From G965220305 sp965220305 (lineage in GTDB: Bacteria > Chloroflexota > Dehalococcoidia > Lucifugimonadales > UBA3495), in NCBI GenBank assembly GCA_965220305.1, contig OZ244817.1, positions 2,666,001 to 2,730,000 of the forward strand: DNA of 64,000 bases, written 5' to 3'. The position numbers and the translations under genes were made by a program. Every line of letters starts with the position of its first letter. Within the stretch, counting starts at the first letter, position 1. The notes under the pieces are model-generated. The model saw nothing but the letters and a program-made list of their open reading frames with translations, was not told the origin of the DNA and made no database searches. Of the stretch, positions 51,473 through 59,127 are shown one piece after another.

Positions 51473-52270
51473 TCAGGGAAACTGCCACAGGGAAAGGGCC
51501 GTCTTGCCGAATATCCACTCCAGGTCTTCCCGGCTGCAGAAGGGCAGTTGTTCCAGGGTGGACCACAGGGCGTTGCGGTAGCCCTCCCGCAGAATAACCC
51601 GGGGCCAGTCGCTGCCCCACATCATGCGCTGGGGCCCGTAGGCGTTGTAGGCCAGCTCCACGTAGGGGGGAATCTCGGCGTAGGGGAAGGGCGGGGGGCA
51701 TATCTCCCCCATGCCGTGAATCTTGATGTAGGTGTTGGGGTATTGGGCCAGCGCCAAAACTTTCTGAAAGTCCTCCGCCGTGGGAACGGGGGTATCGCCA
51801 ATATCTGTGGCGTAGATGCCCATGCCCCCCAGGTGCTCGATGATGAACCGGAGGTTGGGCAGGGTCTCAACCAACTGGTTGAATTCCCCGGAGATGAACT
51901 CCTGGGTCGGGCCGCCCACACTCACCGACATGCCCAACTCCGCCGTCTTCCGCCAAATTGCCAGAGGGTCGTCGCCGGGGGAGCGGTGGAAGTTGCGCAG
52001 CCGCAGGGTCTCCGCACCCTGCTCCCGCCAGCGGTCCAGGTCGTCCAGGTCGTCCAGGGCGGAGGGACTGTCCACGTCCACCCGGCAGACCACCGAGAAC
52101 CGGCCCGGAAAGCGGCGCATACACTCCAGGACGTAGCTGTTGTCGGTGGTGGAGGTGGACTGGACTATCAGGGTTTTCTCCACCCCGTTGTAGGCCATCT
52201 GGGTCAGCAGCATCTCCACCGGCTCGTAGGTGTTCTGAGCGATGTGGACATGGGTATCGACAATTAACAT
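51473..52270 (-). CDS. Amidohydrolase-2 family metal-dependent hydrolase
   Basis: A 265-residue TIM-barrel amidohydrolase. The metal site H-x-H is DTHVHI (5-10), the His of IIEHLGG (about 138-144) follows, and the Asp of MMWGSDWPRVI (about 219-229) is the fourth ligand. The family includes decarboxylases and lactonases (ACMSD-like, LigJ-like) acting on aromatic or dicarboxylic intermediates. Next to the deiodinase-like and CMD genes, it could be part of a catabolic group. No substrate can be named. Confidence 0.92.
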   Translation of the reverse strand: MLIVDTHVHIAQNTYEPVEMLLTQMAYNGVEKTLIVQSTSTTDNSYVLECMRRFPGRFSVVCRVDVDSPSALDDLDDLDRWREQGAETLRLRNFHRSPGDDPLAIWRKTAELGMSVSVGGPTQEFISGEFNQLVETLPNLRFIIEHLGGMGIYATDIGDTPVPTAEDFQKVLALAQYPNTYIKIHGMGEICPPPFPYAEIPPYVELAYNAYGPQRMMWGSDWPRVILREGYRNALWSTLEQLPFCSREDLEWIFGKTALSLWQFP

Positions 52271-52330
52271 GCTTATCCTCGCATACTCGGCCTGTCTCTT
52301 GGCTATTGCCCGCGGGTCGTCCGACTGCGC

Positions 52331-53071
52331 TTAAAGCTGGATGCGCCCCGGACGGGGCGGTTGGCTCTGCCGACGCAGGCCGCTCTGCCGCCAGTCTTCC
52401 AGGGCCTGGGGGCCGGCCCGTTCCAGAACTTCGTCGTGCTTCTCCGAGTCGCTCCAACGGTAGCCCACCAACTCGGCGTAGAAGGGGGCCATCCGCATTC
52501 CCTCCCGCCGCTGCTCCCGGGCTGCCAGTATGTACTGCAAGGCCGTCTCGACCGTTGGAGGGTCGGTCCAGTCGGACCGGAACAGGACCCGTCCGCCCCG
52601 GCTGATGAGGTAGGTCATGTTGGGCAGCTTACCGTACAGGTGGTGGCCGGCGCCGGTGATGTCGTCCACCAGGATGTCCCGTTTGACGTGCAGCTTTTCC
52701 CGCAGCGCCTCGGCGTGGGACAGTTTTTGCTCCATGTTCCGGTGGGCCGGAAAGTTCTCTCCCGGGTGGGCCTCCCGGGTGTAGAGGAAGATGGACTTGA
52801 CCCCCTTATCGGCGTACTTGGGGGCCAGAGACTCCAGGGCTGGCGCCGCCAGCGTGCAGTAGGGTCAAGTCAGGGAGCCGAACTCCACCAGCAGGTCCTG
52901 GTCTCGCCAATAATCTTGCAGTTGCGCCGGCTGGCCCGTGTCCAGCAGGGTGGCGGTGAAGTCCGGCGCGGCGGAACCCACCTGCAACCCGGAGCGAAAC
53001 CCAAGGAAGTCGGAATCGCCTCCCTGAAAGGATGCGTAGTTATATGCTGCGATTTCTTCCGGTGTGGCCAT
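52331..53071 (-). CDS. Deiodinase-like thioredoxin-fold selenoprotein (in-frame UGA)
   Basis: A 246-residue protein if UGA at 52865-52867 is read as selenocysteine 69. Before it: PDFTATLLDTGQPAQLQDYW then LLVEFGSLT; after it: PYC, then APALESLAPKYADKGVKSIFLYTREAHPGENFPAH. The order FGS-x-T-U-P and the later EAHP match iodothyronine deiodinase-family proteins (FGSCTUPPF, EAHASDGW-type), with a redox Cys at U+3. The frame is continuous through the UGA with no other stop. A GCTGGC-GGC-GCCAGC hairpin is 17 bases beyond it. The start at 53071 follows AGGAATA. Probably reductive dehalogenation or peroxide reduction; without Sec it would be truncated. Confidence 0.88.
52839..52853 (-). promoter_or_regulatory. 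Candidate bacterial SECIS hairpin
   Basis: On the coding strand GCTGGC-GGC-GCCAGC forms a 6-pair stem with a 3-base loop starting with G. The apical loop begins 17 bases after the UGA, inside the usual window for bacterial SECIS elements, which bind SelB. Short, so chance is possible. Confidence 0.6.
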
Positions 53072-53218
53072 TATTCCTGCCCTCCGGTGTGGCGCGAGGT
53101 TTCGGGGAGTTGCAGAAGGGGGGTTATCCCTGGAGGTCTATGGGCTGCCTATTCTTGGCTCCCCCGCCGCCGAGCGCCCGGGGAGGGAGTCCCCGGCCAG
53201 GGATAACCCCCAGGGCGA

Positions 53219-53773
53219 CTAGATGGGCAGGGCTGGCTCGGCGCCCTCGGCGGGCAGGTCAATCTCGAAGGTGTTGGCGTTGAAGGCCAGCAGGGCATAG
53301 TAGCCCATCAGAGTGCACAGCTCGGTCACTCCCAGGGCGCTGAACTGGTCCACCGCGGCTTGGAAGGTTGCCTGGCTGACTTTGTGGGTCTGGAAGAACT
53401 CGCTGCCCAGGTTGACCACCGCCTGTTCGTCGGGGGGCAGGGTGGGTAGGGGCTGGTTGTCCCGCAGAGCGTCCACGAAGGCGTCGCTGATTCCCTGCTG
53501 CCGGGCGCGGGCGGCGTGGGCGTGCCAGATGTATTGGCAGTCGTTGGCGCGGGCGGTGATAATCATCGCCAATTCCTGGAGCTTCTTGGGGAGGGAGGAC
53601 TCGTCCCGCAGGTAGTTGACCAGCGAGTTGGCCCGGCGGCGCATCTCGGGGCTGTTAATCATGGCCGATCCGGGGCCGCTGGATACCACCCCGCCGCTGC
53701 CGGCGGTCTCGTGGTCGAAGGCGTCGCGCAAGTTTTCGGGGACTTGGTCACGGGTAGCGATGGGGGTTCGCAT
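53219..53773 (-). CDS. Carboxymuconolactone decarboxylase/AhpD-like protein
   Basis: A 184-residue CMD-fold protein: LQELAMIITARANDCQYIWHAHAARARQQGISDAFVDAL (about 60-98) is the core. The AhpD C-x2-C is replaced by DCQYIWH, with one Cys and a His three residues after Trp, a pattern often seen in the peroxidase-related branch without the second Cys. Chemistry unknown. Start at 53773 with GGGAGAAG before it; the longer frame has no homology-like sequence. Confidence 0.86.
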   Translation of the reverse strand: MRTPIATRDQVPENLRDAFDHETAGSGGVVSSGPGSAMINSPEMRRRANSLVNYLRDESSLPKKLQELAMIITARANDCQYIWHAHAARARQQGISDAFVDALRDNQPLPTLPPDEQAVVNLGSEFFQTHKVSQATFQAAVDQFSALGVTELCTLMGYYALLAFNANTFEIDLPAEGAEPALPI

Positions 53774-54057
53774 AGCTCTCTTCTCCCATAGTGTGGAATT
53801 TGCTGGACTGGAAATGCGGCGGACAAGTTCCGGTGTTCGGTGACGTGGCCGTTGTATGCCAGGCACAGCCAATGATAGGCACAAGCAGACCCAATGGCAA
53901 GGGTAGGAGGTGGAGCAAGCAACCTTTCAATTGTACAAGGAAGCCCGCTCATGGTGAGCGGGGTTAGCTCCCAGGAGCGGCTTCTAGGAGTCTGGGGGCT
54001 AGGTCTCGGGCGTCACCCCCGCCCAAACCCTCTCCTGGAAGAGAGAGGCTTTGGGGC

Positions 54058-55338
54058 TTACACCCTCACCCGGGCAATCATTGCCGCCGATAGTATTCGG
54101 GTCCCCGCCATCACCAGAAAGACTATGGGCCAGGGTTGGCCCGCCATGTCCAGCAGCACACTGAACAGGATGGCCTGCGCCCCGGCGTAGGCGTACCCGT
54201 GGGCGTCCAGCAGCCCCGACGCTGTGCCCGACATGCGCCTGCCGGCTAGGTCAATCGCCAGGGTGGACAGGGGCGAAAGTCCCATGGCTATTCCCCCAAT
54301 GAGCAGCAGGGCGGCCCCCAGGTAGACGTCGGTGGGGGATACCAGGGCAATGGCCAATAGCGCCGCCGCACTGCTGAAGCAGGAGAAGATTACCAGGGGA
54401 CGCCGCTCGCTGTGCAGCAAGCGGTCGGAGACGATGCCCGCCAACGGAGGCGCCAGCAGGTAGCCCAGGGGCAGCAATACCGTCAGCAAGACGGTGGACT
54501 CGATGGACTGGCCGCCCTCCTCGAAGTAGTACAGGGGCACCCAGGTGGTCAGCCCGTAGCGCACCACGTTTTCCAGGCCCTTGACGTGGGAGGCCAACAG
54601 GAATCGGGAGTTGGACAGCAATTCACGGTAGGGGCCCAAGCCCTGCAGCCGCTCCCGGGATACCTCCTCGGGACGGGCCGAGACCTGGTCCTCCTCCACG
54701 TATTCGGGCAGGCCCACGTCCGTGGGGCGGTCCCGGGACAGGAAGTAGAAGGCCAGGCCCATGACCAGGATTATCAGGGGTGGGTAGCGGAAGGCGGCCC
54801 GCCAACCGAACTCGATGCCCACCCAGCCGGTAATCCACCACATCAGCAGCATGGCCCCGCCGGTGGTGGTGCCCACGATGCCCATAGCCATGCCCCGGTC
54901 GCGCCGGGGCCACCACTGGGAAATCATGCTGATTCCGGGAGCCCAGCAGGCCGCGTTTACGAACCCGTTGATGCCCCAGGGGATGGCGATGGTCAGGGCC
55001 GAGTCGCCGAAGCTGGTAACCCAGTTGAACACGGTGGTCAACACCGCGCCCAACAACACCCACAGCCGGAGTCCGTAGGACTCGGCCAGCCGCCCATGCA
55101 CCAGGTCTCCCAGCCCGAAGCCCCACAGCAGCAGAGCGTTAATCAGGCCGATTTCCACATGACTGAGCAGCAGGTCTTCCTTGACCAACGGGGACACCGG
55201 CCACAGGTTGAAACGGCCCAGGTATAGGAAGAAGTAAAAGGCGCAGAAGGCCAACAGGACCCGCCACTTCCAGCGGTGGTAGCTGGGAGGCAGGTCCGAG
55301 TAATACTGGGCCGCTGACTCGCCGGACGGCTGGGCCAT
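54058..55338 (-). CDS. Major facilitator superfamily transporter
   Basis: A 426-residue MFS protein with 12 predicted membrane helices, of the organophosphate:phosphate antiporter/GlpT-like type (WRVLLAFCAFYFFLYLGRFNLWPVSPLVKEDL at the start, then GDLVHGRLAESYGLRLWVLLG). Substrate not known. The start is the ATG at 55338, just after a GAGGGTGTG; the region is duplicated upstream. The gene end has a short CCTCTC...GAGAGG hairpin in the 53774-54057 gap. Confidence 0.9.
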   Translation of the reverse strand: MAQPSGESAAQYYSDLPPSYHRWKWRVLLAFCAFYFFLYLGRFNLWPVSPLVKEDLLLSHVEIGLINALLLWGFGLGDLVHGRLAESYGLRLWVLLGAVLTTVFNWVTSFGDSALTIAIPWGINGFVNAACWAPGISMISQWWPRRDRGMAMGIVGTTTGGAMLLMWWITGWVGIEFGWRAAFRYPPLIILVMGLAFYFLSRDRPTDVGLPEYVEEDQVSARPEEVSRERLQGLGPYRELLSNSRFLLASHVKGLENVVRYGLTTWVPLYYFEEGGQSIESTVLLTVLLPLGYLLAPPLAGIVSDRLLHSERRPLVIFSCFSSAAALLAIALVSPTDVYLGAALLLIGGIAMGLSPLSTLAIDLAGRRMSGTASGLLDAHGYAYAGAQAILFSVLLDMAGQPWPIVFLVMAGTRILSAAMIARVRV

Positions 55339-55394
55339 CACACCCTCATCTGGGCCGCTGACTCGCCGGACGGCTGGGCCATCACACCCTCATC
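55307..55394. repeat. 44-base tandem duplication of the MFS start region
   Basis: Two exact copies of a 44-base unit (55307-55350, 55351-55394), each with the start codon and first codons of the MFS gene. The upstream copy therefore encodes a 14-codon frame (MAQPSGESAAQMRV) whose stop TGA overlaps the real ATG as TGATG. Confidence 0.9.
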
Positions 55395-55503
55395 TGGGCC
55401 GCCCGTCCTGCCGTGGGCCCGGGGCTAACTTGAGGAGCGCACCCGGCGGCGGGATGTGACGATGGGCCAGGCCCGAGTCACGGGTCATCGGGGGCGGCTC
55501 CCG

Positions 55504-55558
55504 ACCAAAAGAAAGACCCAACGGTGTTGCGGAGCATGGCCCCAAAGCCGTTGGGTCT
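55504..55558 (-). terminator. Rho-independent terminator after the VOC gene
   Basis: On the minus strand AGACCCAACGG and CCGTTGGGTCT pair over 11 bases, followed by TTTCTTTTGG. It starts 13 bases after the stop of the gene at 55571-56050. Confidence 0.7.
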
Positions 55559-55570
55559 GATTGTCTGGCG

Positions 55571-56050
55571 TTAAAGCTTGGTAACCAATAGCTCTCGGGC
55601 GTCGGCCATAAGCTCTTCGTCCGACCGTTCCAGGTCGATGAGGTCGCCGTGGGGCTGGGGAACGGGAAGGCCGGTGCGGTAGTAAAGTTCGATGCGGTTG
55701 CCTTCGGGGTCGAAGAAATACATGCCGAAGGCGTTGCCGTGGCTGACGATGCGCTCAATCTGGATATTCTCGTCCAGAAGGCGGCGCCGGTACTCCCGCA
55801 TATCCTGAATCTCGGGCACCTTGAAGGAGATCTGCTGGATGACCTTGGCGTCGTCCCGGGTTACCCGGCCCTGCATCAGCACGAACTCGTGGTGCTCGGA
55901 CACCGGGTCGGAACTCATGAACACCATACCCCGTTGTTCCAAGTCCTCGTCGGCAATCTTCAGTCCCATGACCCGGGAGTAGAAGTCCCGCATCTTCATC
56001 AAGTCTTCGGCATATATGCCTACGTGTCCCAGTCCTGCTATTTGCGCCAT
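55571..56050 (-). CDS. VOC-superfamily protein (glyoxalase / extradiol dioxygenase-like)
   Basis: A 159-residue two-module VOC fold. LGHVGIYAEDLMKMRDFYSRVMGLKI (7-32) and the EHHEFVLMQG strand carry candidate metal His residues; the last Glu ligand is in NRIELYYRTG. The set H, H, E matches extradiol-dioxygenase-like proteins. It would open a catechol ring or act on a related substrate. GGAGG precedes the ATG. Terminator directly follows. Confidence 0.88.
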   Translation of the reverse strand: MAQIAGLGHVGIYAEDLMKMRDFYSRVMGLKIADEDLEQRGMVFMSSDPVSEHHEFVLMQGRVTRDDAKVIQQISFKVPEIQDMREYRRRLLDENIQIERIVSHGNAFGMYFFDPEGNRIELYYRTGLPVPQPHGDLIDLERSDEELMADARELLVTKL

Positions 56051-56232
56051 ATTAGTTTTCCTCCGAAAGTCAATTGTAGGGGCCTATTATATCACTTCGA
56101 TGGGAAGGTCTCACCGTGAGTGATCGATGCAGGGCACTCATACCATGTCGTCAAAAATGCAAAAACGAAAACACCAATAATGTGCCATAGTCGAATAGTC
56201 TGACATGGTGATAAGATTGAGGTTGCTTGACC

Positions 56233-56478
56233 ATGAAAACGACCTGGTACTTTGATAATGTGGTGCTTTTCAAGCGGGCCTACCTGAAAATAGAGTGGAT
56301 ACAACGGGTCCTGGAAAGGCCGGTAGAAGTTCAAGTTCAGCAGAATGGACGTGTCCGATTCTGGGGGTTCGTTCCAGAGTTTGGAACGTATTTCCGGGTG
56401 GTTACCTTGGCAGACCGAGAAACGGTACACAACGCTTTCCCCGACCGTGACTTTAATCCGCGGCGCCAAAGAGCGTAA
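56233..56478 (+). CDS. Small protein upstream of DUF2283, possibly DUF4258-like
   Basis: An 81-residue protein. VLERPVEVQVQQNGRVRFWGFVPEFGTYFRVVTLADRETVHNAFPDR has the core of small basic proteins found with DUF2283 partners. It lies two bases before the DUF2283 gene. Such pairs resemble toxin-antitoxin modules, but neither is proven here. ATG at 56233 with TGAGGT before it. Confidence 0.7.
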   Translation: MKTTWYFDNVVLFKRAYLKIEWIQRVLERPVEVQVQQNGRVRFWGFVPEFGTYFRVVTLADRETVHNAFPDRDFNPRRQRA

Positions 56479-56480
56479 AA

Positions 56481-56729
56481 ATGAAACTCAGTTATTTTCC
56501 AGACGGCGATATGCTGTATATCAGTCTGTTCGACCGCCCGGCCTCCGACTCCGAAGAGGTGGCTCCCGGAATCGTTTTCGACTACGATGCTGACAACGTG
56601 GTCGTCGGCATTGAGATTGAGGACGGCGCTAAGCTAGCCGACCTGTCCAAGCTCAACGTGTCCGGGTTTCCATTGTCCGACCTGATAATCACAGGGCAGG
56701 TCAAACAGGAAGGCGTGGCTACAGGTTAA
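56481..56729 (+). CDS. DUF2283 family protein
   Basis: An 82-residue DUF2283 protein: MKLSYFPDGDMLYISLFDRPASDSEEVAPGIVFDYDADNVVVGIEIEDGAKL is typical. These small beta proteins usually pair with a short gene upstream, as here. Role unknown; an antitoxin-like partner is one idea. It overlaps the convergent Uma2 gene by 11 bases. Confidence 0.85.
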   Translation: MKLSYFPDGDMLYISLFDRPASDSEEVAPGIVFDYDADNVVVGIEIEDGAKLADLSKLNVSGFPLSDLIITGQVKQEGVATG

Positions 56730-57273
56730 AGACCTCGGCCAAGGGGAGGGAGAACCCGGGCAACAACTCCGGCTCCTCTAAGGTCGCATCCTCTTCGTAG
56801 CACTGGGCGCTTCCGTCGGGACGATGCACCGCCACCCGTCGGCTGTCCGGGTAGACCACCCACACCCGCTGCACGCCGTTCTGAAGGTATTGGTGCACCT
56901 TGGTCTCCAGCCCGGTGGCGGTGTCCGAAGGGGAGACTATCTCCACCGCTAGGTCCGGCGCTCCTTCAAAAAAGGCTCGGGGAGCCCCCTCTGCTGGCAG
57001 CCGTTCCCTTCGGACAAAGGAAACGTCGGGGCCACGGACCGTATCCGGCTGGCGTTCAATCCAGTAGCCCGACTCCACCACCGCCCGCCCCAAGTCATGC
57101 TGTCGTAAGAAAGATACAATGGAGGCAGCGATGTTGGCGGCAACCCCTCCATGCTCCCATCCAGGAGGCGCCATTTCAATCACTTCCCCCCGTACCAGTT
57201 CGTAGTGCTCGTCCTTGTGGCTGTAGAGGCGGAAGAACTCTTCCGCCGTCAACAGGGTGCGTTGTTGGGCCAT
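56719..57273 (-). CDS. Uma2 family (DUF820) restriction-endonuclease-fold protein
   Basis: A 184-residue PD-(D/E)XK-fold protein: LLTAEEFFRLYSHKDEHYELVRGEVIEMAPPGWEHG at the start, GPDVSFVRRERLP (about 74-86), LAVEIVSPSDTATGLETKVHQYLQNGVQRVWVVYPDSRRV (about 108-147), with Asp, Glu and Lys in order. Common in cyanobacteria and Chloroflexota; function unknown, often mobile. A second Uma2 gene is at 62600-63394. Confidence 0.9.
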   Translation of the reverse strand: MAQQRTLLTAEEFFRLYSHKDEHYELVRGEVIEMAPPGWEHGGVAANIAASIVSFLRQHDLGRAVVESGYWIERQPDTVRGPDVSFVRRERLPAEGAPRAFFEGAPDLAVEIVSPSDTATGLETKVHQYLQNGVQRVWVVYPDSRRVAVHRPDGSAQCYEEDATLEEPELLPGFSLPLAEVFNL

Positions 57274-57356
57274 GTCCTAAAGTCCTCGCGCTGTGCGTAA
57301 TGGCGTTTCCAGCCGGCCCGGAACCGGCGGTGGCTGTCGCGATGGAAGAACGCCCC

Positions 57357-58232
57357 CTAGCTCGTCTTGACCAGCTTCAGCAGCCGCTTACCTTCCATGT
57401 TGTGGCCGATGTACAGGTCGCCGTGGGAGTCGGCCCAAACGGCGTGGCCGCCGAAGCCGGTGCCGGCGTCAATTTTCGCCAGCACGTTACCGTCCATGTC
57501 CATTATGGTCATAAAGGCGTCCAGTTCCACCACGTAGACCGTTTCCTCGGCGTCGATGAAGATGTCGCAGGGCCGCGCCAGGCCCGTCCACTGGGTGATG
57601 TAGTTGCCTTCGGGGGTGAATATCTGGATGCGGTTATTTTCCCGGTCGGCCACCAGCACCCGGCCATCCCAGTGGACCCAGATGCCGTGGGGGATGTGGA
57701 ACTCGCCCGGCGCCTTCTTCCCGGGGCGTCCCCAGGAAAAGAGGTACTTACCTTCCGGGGAATACTTGTGCACCCGGCAGTTGGCGTAGCCGTCGGAAAC
57801 GTACAGGTCCCCCGAGGGGGACAGGGCGATGTCGGTACAGCGGTTGAAGGGGCCTGCCGCCCGCCAAACCGTGCCATCGGGCCGGGAGCCGCCGGTGTCC
57901 GAGGGTTGCTGCCACAGCCCCAGGGTCATCAGGGGCCGACCGTCCAGGGTGTACTTGGCCACGGCGTGGGACTCGCGCACCGGCAGGTAGATATGGTCTT
58001 CGGCGCTGATGTAGATGCCGTGGGCGTCGGTGAGCACCCCCTGGCCCCATTCGTGGAGAAAGTTGCCCTCCCGGTCAAAGACCATCAGGGGGTTGTCGCC
58101 CCGGTTGAACACGTACACCCGGTCGTGGGCGTCTACCGCCGGTTCCGCCTGACCGATACTGGCCCCGGGTGGTGTCTTGGCCCAGTCTTCCACTATCTCG
58201 TAGGTGAATTTCCCGCTGCCTACCGCTACCAT
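57357..58232 (-). CDS. NHL-repeat six-bladed beta-propeller protein
   Basis: A 291-residue beta-propeller with about six NHL units, for instance PAVDAHDRVYVFNRGDNPLMVFDREGNFL and CTDIALSPSGDLYVSDGYANCRVHKYSPEGKYLFSWG. It resembles peptidyl-alpha-hydroxyglycine alpha-amidating lyase-like and related propellers from soil bacteria. No signal peptide, so it is probably cytoplasmic. The ATG at 58232 follows GGAGGAGGC. Function unknown; no partner nearby. Confidence 0.86.
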   Translation of the reverse strand: MVAVGSGKFTYEIVEDWAKTPPGASIGQAEPAVDAHDRVYVFNRGDNPLMVFDREGNFLHEWGQGVLTDAHGIYISAEDHIYLPVRESHAVAKYTLDGRPLMTLGLWQQPSDTGGSRPDGTVWRAAGPFNRCTDIALSPSGDLYVSDGYANCRVHKYSPEGKYLFSWGRPGKKAPGEFHIPHGIWVHWDGRVLVADRENNRIQIFTPEGNYITQWTGLARPCDIFIDAEETVYVVELDAFMTIMDMDGNVLAKIDAGTGFGGHAVWADSHGDLYIGHNMEGKRLLKLVKTS

Positions 58233-58369
58233 GCTGCCTCCTCCTTGACTTATACCGAAACCCAATTGGCTCAATTGCAGACCAATATATGCTGGGAGGC
58301 ATGGCCCGTCAATGGCGGGGATTCCTGGCCGGGGCCTACCTATCGTGCCGCGAGCCCCGCCGGCTCACC

Positions 58370-58400
58370 CGTCATTCCCGCGAAAGCGGGAATCCAGGGG
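58370..58400. repeat. CGTCATTCCCGCGAAAGCGGG palindrome
   Basis: A full-length copy of the dispersed palindrome with a GAAA-type loop. Other copies lie at 10264, 16981, 19678, 21802, 22934, 27235, 34527, 39267, 45477, 45576, 46608, 51240 and 51279. All but one lie strictly between genes. Confidence 0.8.
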
Positions 58401-58464
58401 CGAAGTCTCCAACATCTCCGCTCCAACTTTACCCGCAACAGGTAGGGTTAGTAAGGGATGCCCC

Positions 58465-59109
58465 TTAGTCGGTGCAAGTCCTGGCCGGGCCGCTCTCCTG
58501 TACCAGGCGGACCAGTTGGTCTAGGACCGGAGAGATGTCCTGGGAGGAATCGACGGCGAGGTGGGGGCGGGGTATTGGCTCTTCCCCGGGGCGCAACCGG
58601 CAGTAAATCAGCCAGTCGGCATCGGAGTAGGTATCGAAGCTGCGACCGGCGGCCCGGTCGGCCAGGCGGCGGCGTATCGTGTTGCGGGGCGCGGTGAACC
58701 AGACCAGGGCCAGGGGGGCCTGTAGCCGAGCGGCCATCTCGTAAAGAGGTTCCCGAATGCGCTCGGTGAGGTTGGTGGCGTCGAAGATTACCCGCCAGCC
58801 CTGTTCCAACAACTCCTCAAGCAGTAGGTGGGCGGCGACAAACACCCGTAAGTGCTCCTCCCGGGTGTACTTGGGCCTGGGCGCCAGGGTCTTGCGCAAC
58901 CGGTCACTGCCCAGGGAGATGAAAGGAGTCCGTTGTACCAGTTCCCTGGCGAAGTGGGACTTGCCGGTGCCGGGAAGGCCGCTGAGGACGACCAGGAAGG
59001 GGCTTTTGGGTGGGGCCAGTCCCTGTTCCCTGATGTCGCTTTCGATGGACCGACGCAGCTTCGTCACATCTTGAGCGGTCTCGTGGGGCGAGCGGTCGGG
59101 CGTTAGCAT
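58465..59109 (-). CDS. P-loop kinase-like ATPase
   Basis: A 214-residue P-loop protein: FLVVLSGLPGTGKSHFARELVQRTPF (38-63), with the Walker A GLPGTGKS. Later VIFDATNLTERIREPLYEMAARLQAPLALVWFTAP and YSDADWLIYCRL match the AAA_33/zeta-toxin-like kinase group (gluconate/polynucleotide-kinase-like). The substrate is unknown. ATG at 59109. Confidence 0.86.
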   Translation of the reverse strand: MLTPDRSPHETAQDVTKLRRSIESDIREQGLAPPKSPFLVVLSGLPGTGKSHFARELVQRTPFISLGSDRLRKTLAPRPKYTREEHLRVFVAAHLLLEELLEQGWRVIFDATNLTERIREPLYEMAARLQAPLALVWFTAPRNTIRRRLADRAAGRSFDTYSDADWLIYCRLRPGEEPIPRPHLAVDSSQDISPVLDQLVRLVQESGPARTCTD

Positions 59110-59127
59110 CAGGTCGGTCGATTGCCT

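Noticed and set aside
52865..52867. The TGA as an ordinary stop, giving two separate genes
   Set aside because: The downstream part lacks a start near the stop, continues in the same frame, and completes the same fold; the stop is at the catalytic position.
56092..56469. A 125-codon minus-strand frame over the small DUF4258-like gene
   Set aside because: The plus-strand gene has a ribosome site, sits two bases from DUF2283, and fits a known pair; the minus frame has neither.
57300..58445. A 381-codon frame antisense to the NHL-repeat gene
   Set aside because: The NHL repeats are clear on the other strand; the frame has no motif or ribosome site.
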